In this document: positions 25,332-33,263 of the stretch, piece after piece
How the letters are laid out: each line of letters starts with the position of its first letter
Numbering within the stretch: position 1 is the stretch's first letter
Origin: Eutrophobius brisbanensis
Lineage (GTDB): Bacteria > Pseudomonadota > Gammaproteobacteria > Eutrophobiales > Eutrophobiaceae
Reading direction: 5' to 3'
DNA length: 64,000 nt
Assembly (NCBI GenBank): GCA_038131795.1
Contig: JAYPQE010000003.1
Coordinates: 1,612,001-1,676,000, forward strand
Position numbers and translations under genes: made by a program
Notes under the pieces: model-generated
What the model was told of the DNA's origin: nothing
The model's input: only the letters and a program-made list of their open reading frames with translations
Database searches by the model: none

Positions 25332-26522
25332 TTAATTCCCGGCTTCGTTCTGGTAGAAATCCATAAGGATATGGGCCACCTCGGGACGGGCGAACTCTTC
25401 GGGTAGTTCCTCCCCAGCTGCCAGCATGTCCCTCACCTTGGTGCCTGATAGTAAGACAAAATCTTCCTGGCTATGGTCCGGGGCGTCCCGCATCATGACG
25501 ACTTTATTGAGCTTTTTGGACCAGGCCGTATGGTCAGCCTTGAAGATTTCAATCTCAAGTGCGCCGGAAGGTAATGAGCCAAAAACGGTCTGGGCATCAA
25601 ACGGGCCATAGTAACTGCCAACCCCCGCATGATCACGACCCACAATCAGGTGAGTACAGCCGGCATTTTGCCTAAATACAGCATGTAATAATGCCTCTCT
25701 GGGGCCGGCATATAACATATCAAATCCATAACCCGTCACCATGACCGTATCTGCGGGGAAATACAGTTCCACCATTTTGCGTATGGCGGCGTCTCGTACA
25801 TCTGCAGGAATATCGCCCGGCTTCAATTTACCCAATAACATGTGGATTAAAATCCCGTCAGCGCCCACCGTCTCACTGGCCATTTTACAGAGTTCTTCAT
25901 GGGCACGGTGCATAGGGTTTCGGGTCTGAAATGCCACAATCTTCTCCCAGCCCTTGGCTGCAATCTCGTCGCGGATCTGCACTGCTGTTCTAAATGTATC
26001 AGGAAATTCCTGATCGAAATAACTGTAGTTCAAGACCTGTATAGGGCCTGCAACCAGATATTTCCCATGAGAGAAAAAGGTTGCAACACCTGGATGGTCT
26101 TTGTCGGTGGTACCAAAAATCTTTTCGATGATTGAGTGCAGTTGATCACCGGTAATGGTTTCTATGGATTCAACCTGCTGGATGGCAATGACAGGATTAC
26201 CCTCAACATTTGGATCACGCAGGGCAATACGCTCTGCATTCTCTATAGGTGATATATCATTTGTCCTGTTGATACATGGTACCGGCCAGAACAATCCGTC
26301 CTGGGTCATCATGTTTTCAGCCACACTCATGGAATCCGCCAGATTCATATACCCATTCAGCGGGGTAAAATATCCGGCGCCCAACATGACCGCATTTGCT
26401 GCGGCGGCAGAATTGACCAGCATTGTTGGCAATGACTCGGCCTCCTTGAGCAGGGCCTCCCGATCGTTAGCATCCGTTACATAAAGGGGTGTTAATTCGG
26501 CTGATCCATGCGGGTTAATCAT
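25332..26522 (-). CDS. sat: Sulfate adenylyltransferase (ATP sulfurylase), dissimilatory type
   Basis: Interconverts ATP + sulfate with APS + pyrophosphate. In sulfur oxidisers it runs towards ATP, releasing sulfate. The start is ATG 26522 (MINPHGSAELTPLYV; Shine-Dalgarno GGAGA), giving 396 residues; the longer frame is untranslated leader. Signatures are FQTRNPMHRAHEELCK (the QTRNPxHRAH nucleotide motif), GKLKPGDIP and VGRDHAGVGSYYGPFDA. It is the monofunctional homo-oligomeric form, not CysDN. No apr or dsr genes are next to it here. Its downstream end runs into the groESL promoter without a visible terminator. Confidence 0.95.
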   Translation of the reverse strand: MINPHGSAELTPLYVTDANDREALLKEAESLPTMLVNSAAAANAVMLGAGYFTPLNGYMNLADSMSVAENMMTQDGLFWPVPCINRTNDISPIENAERIALRDPNVEGNPVIAIQQVESIETITGDQLHSIIEKIFGTTDKDHPGVATFFSHGKYLVAGPIQVLNYSYFDQEFPDTFRTAVQIRDEIAAKGWEKIVAFQTRNPMHRAHEELCKMASETVGADGILIHMLLGKLKPGDIPADVRDAAIRKMVELYFPADTVMVTGYGFDMLYAGPREALLHAVFRQNAGCTHLIVGRDHAGVGSYYGPFDAQTVFGSLPSGALEIEIFKADHTAWSKKLNKVVMMRDAPDHSQEDFVLLSGTKVRDMLAAGEELPEEFARPEVAHILMDFYQNEAGN

Positions 26523-26706
26523 GAATGTGTCTCCATATTTATAAGTTGTATTAATTATTAGGAAAAAAAGAGGCGATACGATAACCCGCCTGATTTGGAA
26601 TTCAAGTAATATTATCAAATTCCATCAAAACGGCTGCTCAAAACCCTAGCGGTTTGCCATGGTTAATATAATGATAACCGGGAAATTTCACACAAGGAGG
26701 AGCAAA

Positions 26707-26916
26707 ATGGCTGATTCAACACAGGTTGATGCAGCTGATCCATCAAAGAAAAATTCAGAAATTCTGGGGCCCACCAGTGATGAAGCGACGGTACAAATGT
26801 CGGAACTGGATCAAACCTGATTCTGGAATGATACGGAGTATCAGCAGGGCCAACAGGTACTAGCTGAGGGCAAGAAGTACGAATGCAGTTTTGGAAAATG
26901 GGTACCGTTAGACTGA
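26707..26916 (+). pseudogene. Small protein gene interrupted by an in-frame TGA (possible recoding)
   Basis: A strong Shine-Dalgarno sequence (AAGGAGG) precedes ATG 26707. The frame encodes 37 residues, TGA at 26818-26820, then 31 more residues in frame (FWNDTEYQQGQQVLAEGKKY followed by ECSFGKWVPLD) to TGA 26914-26916. The part after the stop looks like a small conserved domain (WND..Y..G..V..G..YEC..GKW); from memory such domains often have a Cys before the first W, which TGA would replace. A hairpin TGATAC-GGA-GTATCA (26829-26843) follows the TGA. Called a pseudogene by default; selenocysteine insertion is the alternative. It abuts the convergent NUDIX gene exactly. Confidence 0.55.
26823..26847 (+). 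other. Hairpin immediately downstream of the in-frame TGA (SECIS-like)
   Basis: A 6-bp perfect stem (26829-26834 with 26838-26843) closes a GGA loop, extended after small internal bulges by CTG (26823-26825) with CAG (26845-26847). The loop G is 15 nt after the TGA, at the short edge of the range known for bacterial SECIS elements. It may be chance. Confidence 0.35.
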
Positions 26917-27480
26917 TCAGGTATGTAAATTGAAGTCATAACCATCATCTTTACGGATGATCTCCCCAGTGCGTATGGTAAAACGGCCAGCACGCATATC
27001 CTCAAAATAAAGTCTGAGCGTCTCTCGCATCACCGGAAATGCAAGCTCTCCCCAGGGAACCTCTCCTTCTTCGTATAACTCCACCTCCAGGCTTTCTGCC
27101 CCCGAAGAAAACCCCTGATCAGTCAAGGTAGCTCGATAGAGTAAATACACCTGGTTGACATGAGGCAGGTTAATCACTGTATATAAGTCCTGAATGACCA
27201 CGGGTGCATTGGCTTCTTCAAGCGTCTCACGAATAGCGGCCTGGGTGGTGGACTCATCGTTTTCCATAAATCCGGCCGGTAAGGTCCATTTACCGTATTG
27301 CGGCTCAATGGCCCGCTTACATAATAAAATTTTTCCCTGTAGTTCAGGGATACACCCGGCAACAATTTTGGGATTGTGATAGTGAATAGTATCGCAGCTT
27401 AAACAAACATGCCGATGACGATTATCATCATCAGGAATTATATATTCAACCTCGGCCCCACATTCGCTGCAGAACTTCAT
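26917..27480 (-). CDS. NUDIX hydrolase with N-terminal zinc ribbon
   Basis: A 187-residue pyrophosphohydrolase acting on an NDP-X substrate. The N-terminal zinc ribbon has CSECG and CLSCDTIHYHNPK; the NUDIX box is GFMENDESTTQAAIRETLEE (GX5EX7REXXEE). The layout resembles the small ADP-ribose or NADH-type NUDIX proteins with a YfcD/NudC-like finger. The substrate is not readable. Its start overlaps the end of tesA by 4 bp, so it is coupled to tesA on the minus strand. Confidence 0.9.
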   Translation of the reverse strand: MKFCSECGAEVEYIIPDDDNRHRHVCLSCDTIHYHNPKIVAGCIPELQGKILLCKRAIEPQYGKWTLPAGFMENDESTTQAAIRETLEEANAPVVIQDLYTVINLPHVNQVYLLYRATLTDQGFSSGAESLEVELYEEGEVPWGELAFPVMRETLRLYFEDMRAGRFTIRTGEIIRKDDGYDFNLHT

Positions 27481-28103
27481 TCAGCCACTCGCACCTTGTT
27501 GAGCATATTTTCAAGATCTGGCCAGATATTATCGAGCATCATTATCTGTGCTTCTGCCGTTGGATGAATACCGTCGTTTTGCATTAATTCGGGGTTCTCG
27601 GCTATCCCATCAAGAATAAACTTGCTGAGCCTGGTATTGGTCTGTTGTGACATTTCACTATAGATACCTGTAAAGCGATCAATATAAAATTTTCCATAAT
27701 TGGGTGGTAATAACATGGGTACCAGTAATATGCGACTCCCCGCGGATTTTAGTAAATTTATAATTTCTCCTAAATTGGATTTAATTTCAGGAATGGGAAG
27801 TCCTCTCAATCCATCATTTCCTCCCAGTTCCAATATGGTGAGAACCGGTTTAGTATCATTTAAAATTTCATCCAGTCTGGATTTTGCACCATGAGTAGTA
27901 TCACCACTAATACTGGCATTATATACATTGTATGTGTAGCCTTGGTCACGTAACCTGTTTTGCAATAATGAAACCCAACCATCTTCAATGGCAATTCCAT
28001 AACTGGCACTCAGGCTATCAGCCAGGACTAAAATGGTATTATCCTGTGCATGGGCATTCGTGCCAGCCAGTAACAATACAATAAATACTATTTTTTTAAT
28101 CAT
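27477..28103 (-). CDS. tesA: Arylesterase / acyl-CoA thioesterase I (SGNH family)
   Basis: A periplasmic SGNH hydrolase. ATG 28103 gives 208 residues with a clean signal peptide (KKIVFIVLLLAGTNAHA) and a GAGG Shine-Dalgarno sequence; the frame extends further upstream but only inside ybbA. Block I reads ADSLSASYGI, with Ala replacing the usual Gly of GDSL but the nucleophile Ser kept. GGNDG is block III and DGIHPTAEAQ holds the catalytic Asp/His. The family cleaves acyl-CoA, lysophospholipids and esters. It is divergent from ybbA, as in E. coli; here the two start codons overlap in the sequence CATG. Confidence 0.92.
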   Translation of the reverse strand: MIKKIVFIVLLLAGTNAHAQDNTILVLADSLSASYGIAIEDGWVSLLQNRLRDQGYTYNVYNASISGDTTHGAKSRLDEILNDTKPVLTILELGGNDGLRGLPIPEIKSNLGEIINLLKSAGSRILLVPMLLPPNYGKFYIDRFTGIYSEMSQQTNTRLSKFILDGIAENPELMQNDGIHPTAEAQIMMLDNIWPDLENMLNKVRVAE

Positions 28104-28791
28104 GAACAATACCTCTGACGTTATTTTGCAGGCTGAACAACTGGGAAAGCAAGTTATCAGTCCAGCCGGCCAGCTGACAATACTGGATGATATTAATATA
28201 TCCCTGCACCGTGGGACTTCTCTGGCCATCATTGGTGTGTCTGGTTCCGGCAAATCCACCTTACTTGGACTGCTGGCAGGCCTTGATGTTTCCACTAACG
28301 GGCGGGTAATTTTCAACAATACGGATCTTAATTCACTGGACGAAGATGGCAGAGCAAGGCTGAGAAATAAAAGAGTGGGATTTGTTTTTCAGTCATTTCA
28401 GCTGTTAAAAAGCCTTACTGCCCTGGAAAACGTATTGTTGCCTCTTGAATTGGCAGACGAGGATAATGGCAGAGAAACAGCACTCAAAAGGTTGGAAGAA
28501 GTTGGATTGAAAGATCGGGTACATCATTATCCCAGTCAACTCTCCGGTGGGGAACAACAGCGTGTGGCCATTGCCAGGGCATTTGTGTCTGAACCGGATA
28601 TTCTGTTTGCCGATGAGCCTACCGGGAACCTGGATCAGAAAACTGCAAAAACAATTATTGATCTAATCTTCCGACTTAATTCGCAACACGGAACCACACT
28701 TGTCCTGGTCACCCATGATCCGGACATTGCTACGCATTGTGAACAGGTCCTGACGCTGGAAGGCGGACGTATCAGCAAGGCTGGTTCATGA
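28102..28791 (+). CDS. ybbA: ABC transporter ATP-binding protein (YbbA/LolD-like)
   Basis: A 229-residue ATPase subunit that pairs with the following FtsX-type permease. Walker A is GVSGSGKSTLLGLLAG, the Q-loop FVFQSFQLL, signature LSGGEQQRVAIARAF, Walker B ILFADEPTGNLD and the H-loop LVLVTHDPD. The preferred start is ATG 28102, because upstream sequence is inside divergent tesA; no Shine-Dalgarno sequence is visible, so translation may be leaderless or weak. The transported or extracted molecule is not established for this family; membrane lipid or lipoprotein handling is inferred from LolD similarity. Confidence 0.9.
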   Translation: MNNTSDVILQAEQLGKQVISPAGQLTILDDINISLHRGTSLAIIGVSGSGKSTLLGLLAGLDVSTNGRVIFNNTDLNSLDEDGRARLRNKRVGFVFQSFQLLKSLTALENVLLPLELADEDNGRETALKRLEEVGLKDRVHHYPSQLSGGEQQRVAIARAFVSEPDILFADEPTGNLDQKTAKTIIDLIFRLNSQHGTTLVLVTHDPDIATHCEQVLTLEGGRISKAGS

Positions 28792-31271
28792 ACACATTTA
28801 CATTTGCATTGCAGGCATTCAGACGGAATTGGCGAGCCGGGGAATTGCGTCTAATCGCCATTGCTGTTGTGGTCGCCGTAGCCAGTATGACCTCAGTCAG
28901 TTTTTTTACCGACCGGGTGAAAAAAGCAACTGAGTCACAGGCAACGCAATTGCTGGCGGCTGACCTGGTACTGGAGTCAAGACTGCCCATTCCAGAAAAT
29001 ATAATTGACACGGCAAAAGACTATGATCTGGTAACGGCCAATATTATCAGTTTACGTAGTATGGTGGTTGCCGATGATCAGTTACAAATGGCAGAAATCA
29101 AGGCCGTGGATGAAAACTATCCAATCCGCGGACAACTTCGAACATCTGTAGGACTGTTTGCTGAAGAGGCTGAAACAACCTCTATTCCAGATCCAGGAAA
29201 CGTCTGGGTTGATAGCCGATTGTTCCAGACCCTGGGGCTTGAAATCGGTTCAAGATTGAATGTGGGCGCAACAGAATTTTCAGTTACCCGGATACTGACT
29301 TATGAACCTGACCGCGGTGGCGATATGTTCAATATGGCACCCAGATTAATGATGAACCTGGCAGACATTCCTGACACTAACCTGATTCTACCAGCCAGCC
29401 GTGTCGAGTACCGGTTCCTTGTGGGTGGAGAGAACTCAGTCGTTAACGAATTTCGTGAGACTATAAATCAGGGTGGCGATCTAAGAATACAAGGTATTCG
29501 CGATGCCCGCCCGGAACTTCGCTCTGCGCTGGAAAGGGCCGAACAATTCCTGGGACTTGCTGTATTGGTGAGTATTGCCCTGGCCGGACTGGCGGTGGCC
29601 CTATCTGCCCAGCAGTATGTGATCCGGCATTTTGATGTGTGTGCCATTATGAGATGCCTGGGCGCTGAGCAAAGCACGATTAATAAAATATATATAACAC
29701 AGTTACTCATTTTATCTGTCAGTGCCAGCCTGTTGGGTTGCATATTGGGATTTGTTGCCCAGCATGCATTGGCATCTATGTTAACCGGTATGAGTAATGC
29801 CCAGTTATCAGCGGCATCATTCATTCCCGTTATTTATGGAATGCTCGCTGGTGCAATAACGGTGATGGGGTTTGCCTTACCACAGGTTTTGCGCCTGAAA
29901 AATGTAGCACCACTACGTGTCTTGCGCCGAGACTTAAATCCATTACCGCTCAGCAGCATGAGCTCTTACGGCGCAGCAGTCGTTGCACTGGCCCTGCTTA
30001 CACCCTGGCAATCGGGAAATTTCAAACTAACTGGAATTGCCTTCCTGGGAATTATTGCAACGGCCATATTATTAACTGTTGGCGCATTCTTTCTGATTCG
30101 AATATTAAACAGGTTTCGCACCCGGGTTAAATTTACTATCAGGTTTGGCCTTGCCAATATTGTCAGAAGGGCAAATTTGAGTGTCGCCCAGATCCTGGGG
30201 ATTGGACTGGGCGTGATGGTCATGTTGTTGTTAACACTGGTGAGGACTGATCTATTAAATACCTGGCGTGATCGTATCCCCGAAGGTACACCGAATTATT
30301 TTCTCATCAATATCCAAGATAGTGATGTCCCCGCAGTTGAGACTTTTCTGGGCGCGGAAAATCAAACTACTTCCGACCTGTATCCAATGATCAGGGGACG
30401 TCTTGCGGCGATTAATGACGAAAAAGTGATAGAAGAAAATTTCTCTACGCCTGAGTCACGTCGTTGGGCAAGGCGGGCATATAATTTATCATTTACATCG
30501 AATTTCCCCGCTGCCAATACTGTCGTCGCAGGTGAATGGTGGAGCACCACTGACGCAAGTGGAAATCAATTATCGCTGGAAGTAGATTTTGCCCGTGAAC
30601 TGGGTGTTGATTTGAATGATACCCTCACCTTCCTGGTTGCCGGTAGAGAAGTCACCGGCAGAATAACCAGTCTAAGGGAAGTAGACTGGGACTCGTTTAA
30701 TGTCAATTTTTTTGTCCTTGCCAGTCCTGGCATGCTGGATGGCTTCCCCGCCAGTTACGTTACCAGTTTTTACCTCCCAACTGATAAAAAAAATATTCTT
30801 ATCGATCTGGTAAAACAGTTTCCCAGTGTCACGGTATTCGATGTCGATGCATTAATAACGGAAGTGAGAAAAATAATGGACCAGGTCATCAAGACTGTGG
30901 AATTTGTGTTTGGTTTTACCATCCTTGCAGGTATCGTGGTGTTGATAGCCGCACTCCAGACAACCCATACAGAACGCAGCTATGAATCGGCCCTGCTGAG
31001 CAGCATTGGCGCGTCCAGGAAACAGATACGGGCCGGATTAATCATGGAATTTTTATGTATTGGGGCACTGGCTGGTTTCCTTGCTGCGTTTTCTGCATCG
31101 TTTGTCGAGCTGATACTTGCCAGGTTCGTATTTAACATGGATATTATTGTTGATTACCGATTATGGCTGGTGGCGCCCATTGTATGTGCCTTAATCATCA
31201 CTACTGCAGGCCTGGCAGGGACCCGGCGGGTACTTTACACTCCACCTATGCAGGCCCTTAAAGAAATCTAG
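28788..31271 (+). CDS. ybbP: ABC transporter permease, FtsX-like (YbbP)
   Basis: An 827-residue inner-membrane permease with two FtsX-type repeats. An N-terminal membrane segment (LIAIAVVVAVASMTSVSFF) is followed by a large periplasmic domain, a first block of membrane helices at about 250-380, central helices at about 390-480, a second periplasmic domain, and three final helices (FVFGFTILAGIVVLIAALQ to the C-terminus). LSSIGASRKQIRAGLIMEFL is the conserved coupling loop. It overlaps ybbA by 4 bp. The length equals that of E. coli YbbP-type proteins. Confidence 0.9.
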   Translation: MNTFTFALQAFRRNWRAGELRLIAIAVVVAVASMTSVSFFTDRVKKATESQATQLLAADLVLESRLPIPENIIDTAKDYDLVTANIISLRSMVVADDQLQMAEIKAVDENYPIRGQLRTSVGLFAEEAETTSIPDPGNVWVDSRLFQTLGLEIGSRLNVGATEFSVTRILTYEPDRGGDMFNMAPRLMMNLADIPDTNLILPASRVEYRFLVGGENSVVNEFRETINQGGDLRIQGIRDARPELRSALERAEQFLGLAVLVSIALAGLAVALSAQQYVIRHFDVCAIMRCLGAEQSTINKIYITQLLILSVSASLLGCILGFVAQHALASMLTGMSNAQLSAASFIPVIYGMLAGAITVMGFALPQVLRLKNVAPLRVLRRDLNPLPLSSMSSYGAAVVALALLTPWQSGNFKLTGIAFLGIIATAILLTVGAFFLIRILNRFRTRVKFTIRFGLANIVRRANLSVAQILGIGLGVMVMLLLTLVRTDLLNTWRDRIPEGTPNYFLINIQDSDVPAVETFLGAENQTTSDLYPMIRGRLAAINDEKVIEENFSTPESRRWARRAYNLSFTSNFPAANTVVAGEWWSTTDASGNQLSLEVDFARELGVDLNDTLTFLVAGREVTGRITSLREVDWDSFNVNFFVLASPGMLDGFPASYVTSFYLPTDKKNILIDLVKQFPSVTVFDVDALITEVRKIMDQVIKTVEFVFGFTILAGIVVLIAALQTTHTERSYESALLSSIGASRKQIRAGLIMEFLCIGALAGFLAAFSASFVELILARFVFNMDIIVDYRLWLVAPIVCALIITTAGLAGTRRVLYTPPMQALKEI

Positions 31272-31275
31272 GTTC

Positions 31276-31575
31276 ATGAGCGAAATTCATTTTGACAGCC
31301 TCAGGGTCATGGTGAGTGAATATATAAAGCAGATCGGAAATACTGATCCAGAATCTCATTCAACGGAATGGTTTTTGCTCAAGTACCTGAAACGTATTGA
31401 AAGAAAAACTGAACCACCGTCCAGGGCCGGACACGTAGAGGGGACAGTACGCTCTATGGTGAGGTTTTATGTGGATAATATTGATGAAAAATCTGACCTG
31501 GGTGATATGTGTATTAAGATATACAACGAACATCGGAAAGTATTAAGGGAGCATCAGGACAAAAGTAACACTTGA
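31276..31575 (+). CDS. Hypothetical protein, 99 aa
   Basis: Not recognised. It starts 4 bp after the ybbP stop in the same direction, so is probably co-transcribed. The product is soluble, helical and charged, with a basic pair region YLKRIERKTEPPSRAGHVEG in the middle and an acidic/basic C-terminal helix. No signal peptide. It lies 33 bp upstream of hemH. The clean spacing and lack of a competing frame support a real gene. Confidence 0.65.
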   Translation: MSEIHFDSLRVMVSEYIKQIGNTDPESHSTEWFLLKYLKRIERKTEPPSRAGHVEGTVRSMVRFYVDNIDEKSDLGDMCIKIYNEHRKVLREHQDKSNT

Positions 31576-31608
31576 ACCTCAGTCAATAAAAACTATCACA
31601 AAATAGAA

Positions 31609-32694
31609 ATGTCAGAATTTATAAACAGCAATGATAATCCTCACCAGCAAACGCCAACGACAGGCATTTTGCTGACTAACCTGGGATCACCTGAGGCACC
31701 TACCCCCAGTGCCCTGAGGCGCTATCTTGCAGAATTCTTAAACGACCCAAGGGTCATAGAAACACCGAGATTGATTTGGTGGACAATATTATATGGCATT
31801 ATCCTGACTTTCAGGCCCAGGCGGTCAGCCCATGCCTATGGTAAAGTCTGGACCGATGAAGGATCACCACTACTGGTTAATCTACAGCGCCAGGCACAGG
31901 CGATAGATGCTGAACTCGCTGATTCAATCCCATCTCCATACAAAATTGAAATAGGCATGCGTTATGGTGAGCCTTCAATAAAAAACGCACTAAGAAAACT
32001 TCGGGCTGCCAATATCCAACGCCTGTTGGTCTTCCCACTGTATCCACAATATTCTGCCACCACTACCGCCTCAACATTCGATGCCATTAGCAAAGAACTG
32101 CAAAGGTGGAGATGGGTCCCGGAACTTAGATTCATTACACATTACCATGATGACACCGCATATATTAACGCCCTGGCAACCAGCATTCGTACCCAATGGA
32201 ATGATAAAGGCCGGCCGGACAAACTATTATTTTCATTTCATGGCCTGCCAAAAAAATATTTTCAATCGGGTGATCCCTACTTTTGTGAATGTCACAAAAC
32301 CGCCCGGCTGGTGGCGAAGGCGCTAGAACTGGAAGATTCCATGTGGCAGGTGGCATTTCAGTCCCGGTTTGGCCCTATGGAATGGTTGCAGCCCTATACC
32401 GATGTGGTCCTGGAGGACTGGGCACAGGCCGGTATTTCAAATGTTCACGTAATCTGCCCGGGGTTTTCAGCCGATTGCCTGGAGACACTGGAAGAAATTC
32501 AAATCCAGTACCGTAGCCTGTATCTAAATGCAGGCGGCAAACAATTTACCTATATACCTGCGCTGAATGATAATCCTGATCACATCAAGGCACTGGGCTC
32601 CATCATCACCCGGCACTGCGCCGGATGGGAATCCCTGGAGTGGGACAATGACATTATAAATGCCCGGGTGGATGCATTACAACAAGACCATTGA
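31609..32694 (+). CDS. hemH: Ferrochelatase
   Basis: Inserts Fe2+ into protoporphyrin IX to make haem. 361 residues. The N-terminus TGILLTNLGSPEAPTPSALRRYLAEF and metal-ligand motif LLFSFHGLPKKYF are canonical; CPGFSADCLETLEEI is the C-terminal signature around the conserved Glu. No membrane anchor, as in most bacterial forms. It probably follows ybbAP and the 99-residue gene in one transcript and converges on the CULT gene with a 1-bp gap. It works with hemB and feeds the Ccm cluster. Confidence 0.97.
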   Translation: MSEFINSNDNPHQQTPTTGILLTNLGSPEAPTPSALRRYLAEFLNDPRVIETPRLIWWTILYGIILTFRPRRSAHAYGKVWTDEGSPLLVNLQRQAQAIDAELADSIPSPYKIEIGMRYGEPSIKNALRKLRAANIQRLLVFPLYPQYSATTTASTFDAISKELQRWRWVPELRFITHYHDDTAYINALATSIRTQWNDKGRPDKLLFSFHGLPKKYFQSGDPYFCECHKTARLVAKALELEDSMWQVAFQSRFGPMEWLQPYTDVVLEDWAQAGISNVHVICPGFSADCLETLEEIQIQYRSLYLNAGGKQFTYIPALNDNPDHIKALGSIITRHCAGWESLEWDNDIINARVDALQQDH

Positions 32695-32695
32695 G

Positions 32696-33130
32696 TCAAT
32701 CCACATCCTGTTCAATCACTCGCCCCTGGATTAATCCAAAAAATTTTGTATCACCACAAAAATACCATCCCAGGTGTTCAAGGCATTGTTTACAAGAAGC
32801 AATCTGCCAGGTGTATCCACTAAACCAGGTATGATCTAAAGATGGCTCCCCTGCCACCAAACAACCCGGGGCATGGGTATAACATGTAAAATGATAGGCA
32901 AACCCTGCGGGGTTAATTTTACTATGTACCTGCCTGCCCATAACAGAAGTTCGCTGGTGCTGGGTCGTGATCACCGTACCACAGATATGACAGACCAGTT
33001 TATTTGCCTTTTTTGGACCCGTTTTAGACTCGTTCTGGTCTATATTGACTTCAATATCATTCCCTGTCCTGTCAAGACAGAGTATCCTTAATTTATTGAT
33101 ATTTAATTGATTTTCATCAAGGTGATGCAT
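32696..33130 (-). CDS. CULT-domain protein (single-domain bacterial cereblon-like)
   Basis: A 144-residue protein whose residues about 45-140 match the CULT fold, known from the thalidomide-binding domain of cereblon and from stand-alone bacterial homologues. Zinc ligands are CHIC at about 47-50 and CKQC at about 114-117. The three aromatic-cage tryptophans are seen in HTWFSGYTWQIA (two) and HLGWYF (one). Bacterial versions bind uridine- or glutarimide-like ligands in vitro, with no agreed role; C-terminal cyclic imides on proteins are a suggested target. The short N-terminus is unrelated. It is alone on its strand. Confidence 0.85.
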   Translation of the reverse strand: MHHLDENQLNINKLRILCLDRTGNDIEVNIDQNESKTGPKKANKLVCHICGTVITTQHQRTSVMGRQVHSKINPAGFAYHFTCYTHAPGCLVAGEPSLDHTWFSGYTWQIASCKQCLEHLGWYFCGDTKFFGLIQGRVIEQDVD

Positions 33131-33263
33131 AAATAACTTATTTAGTATGTGTTATAAATTCACGAATAAGAATCTACTTAATTTTGATATTTCCATTAAT
33201 TAGAATAGTAGATCATTAATTTGATTGCTCATCTAGACGGCAAGCCATCACTGGATAAATTTA

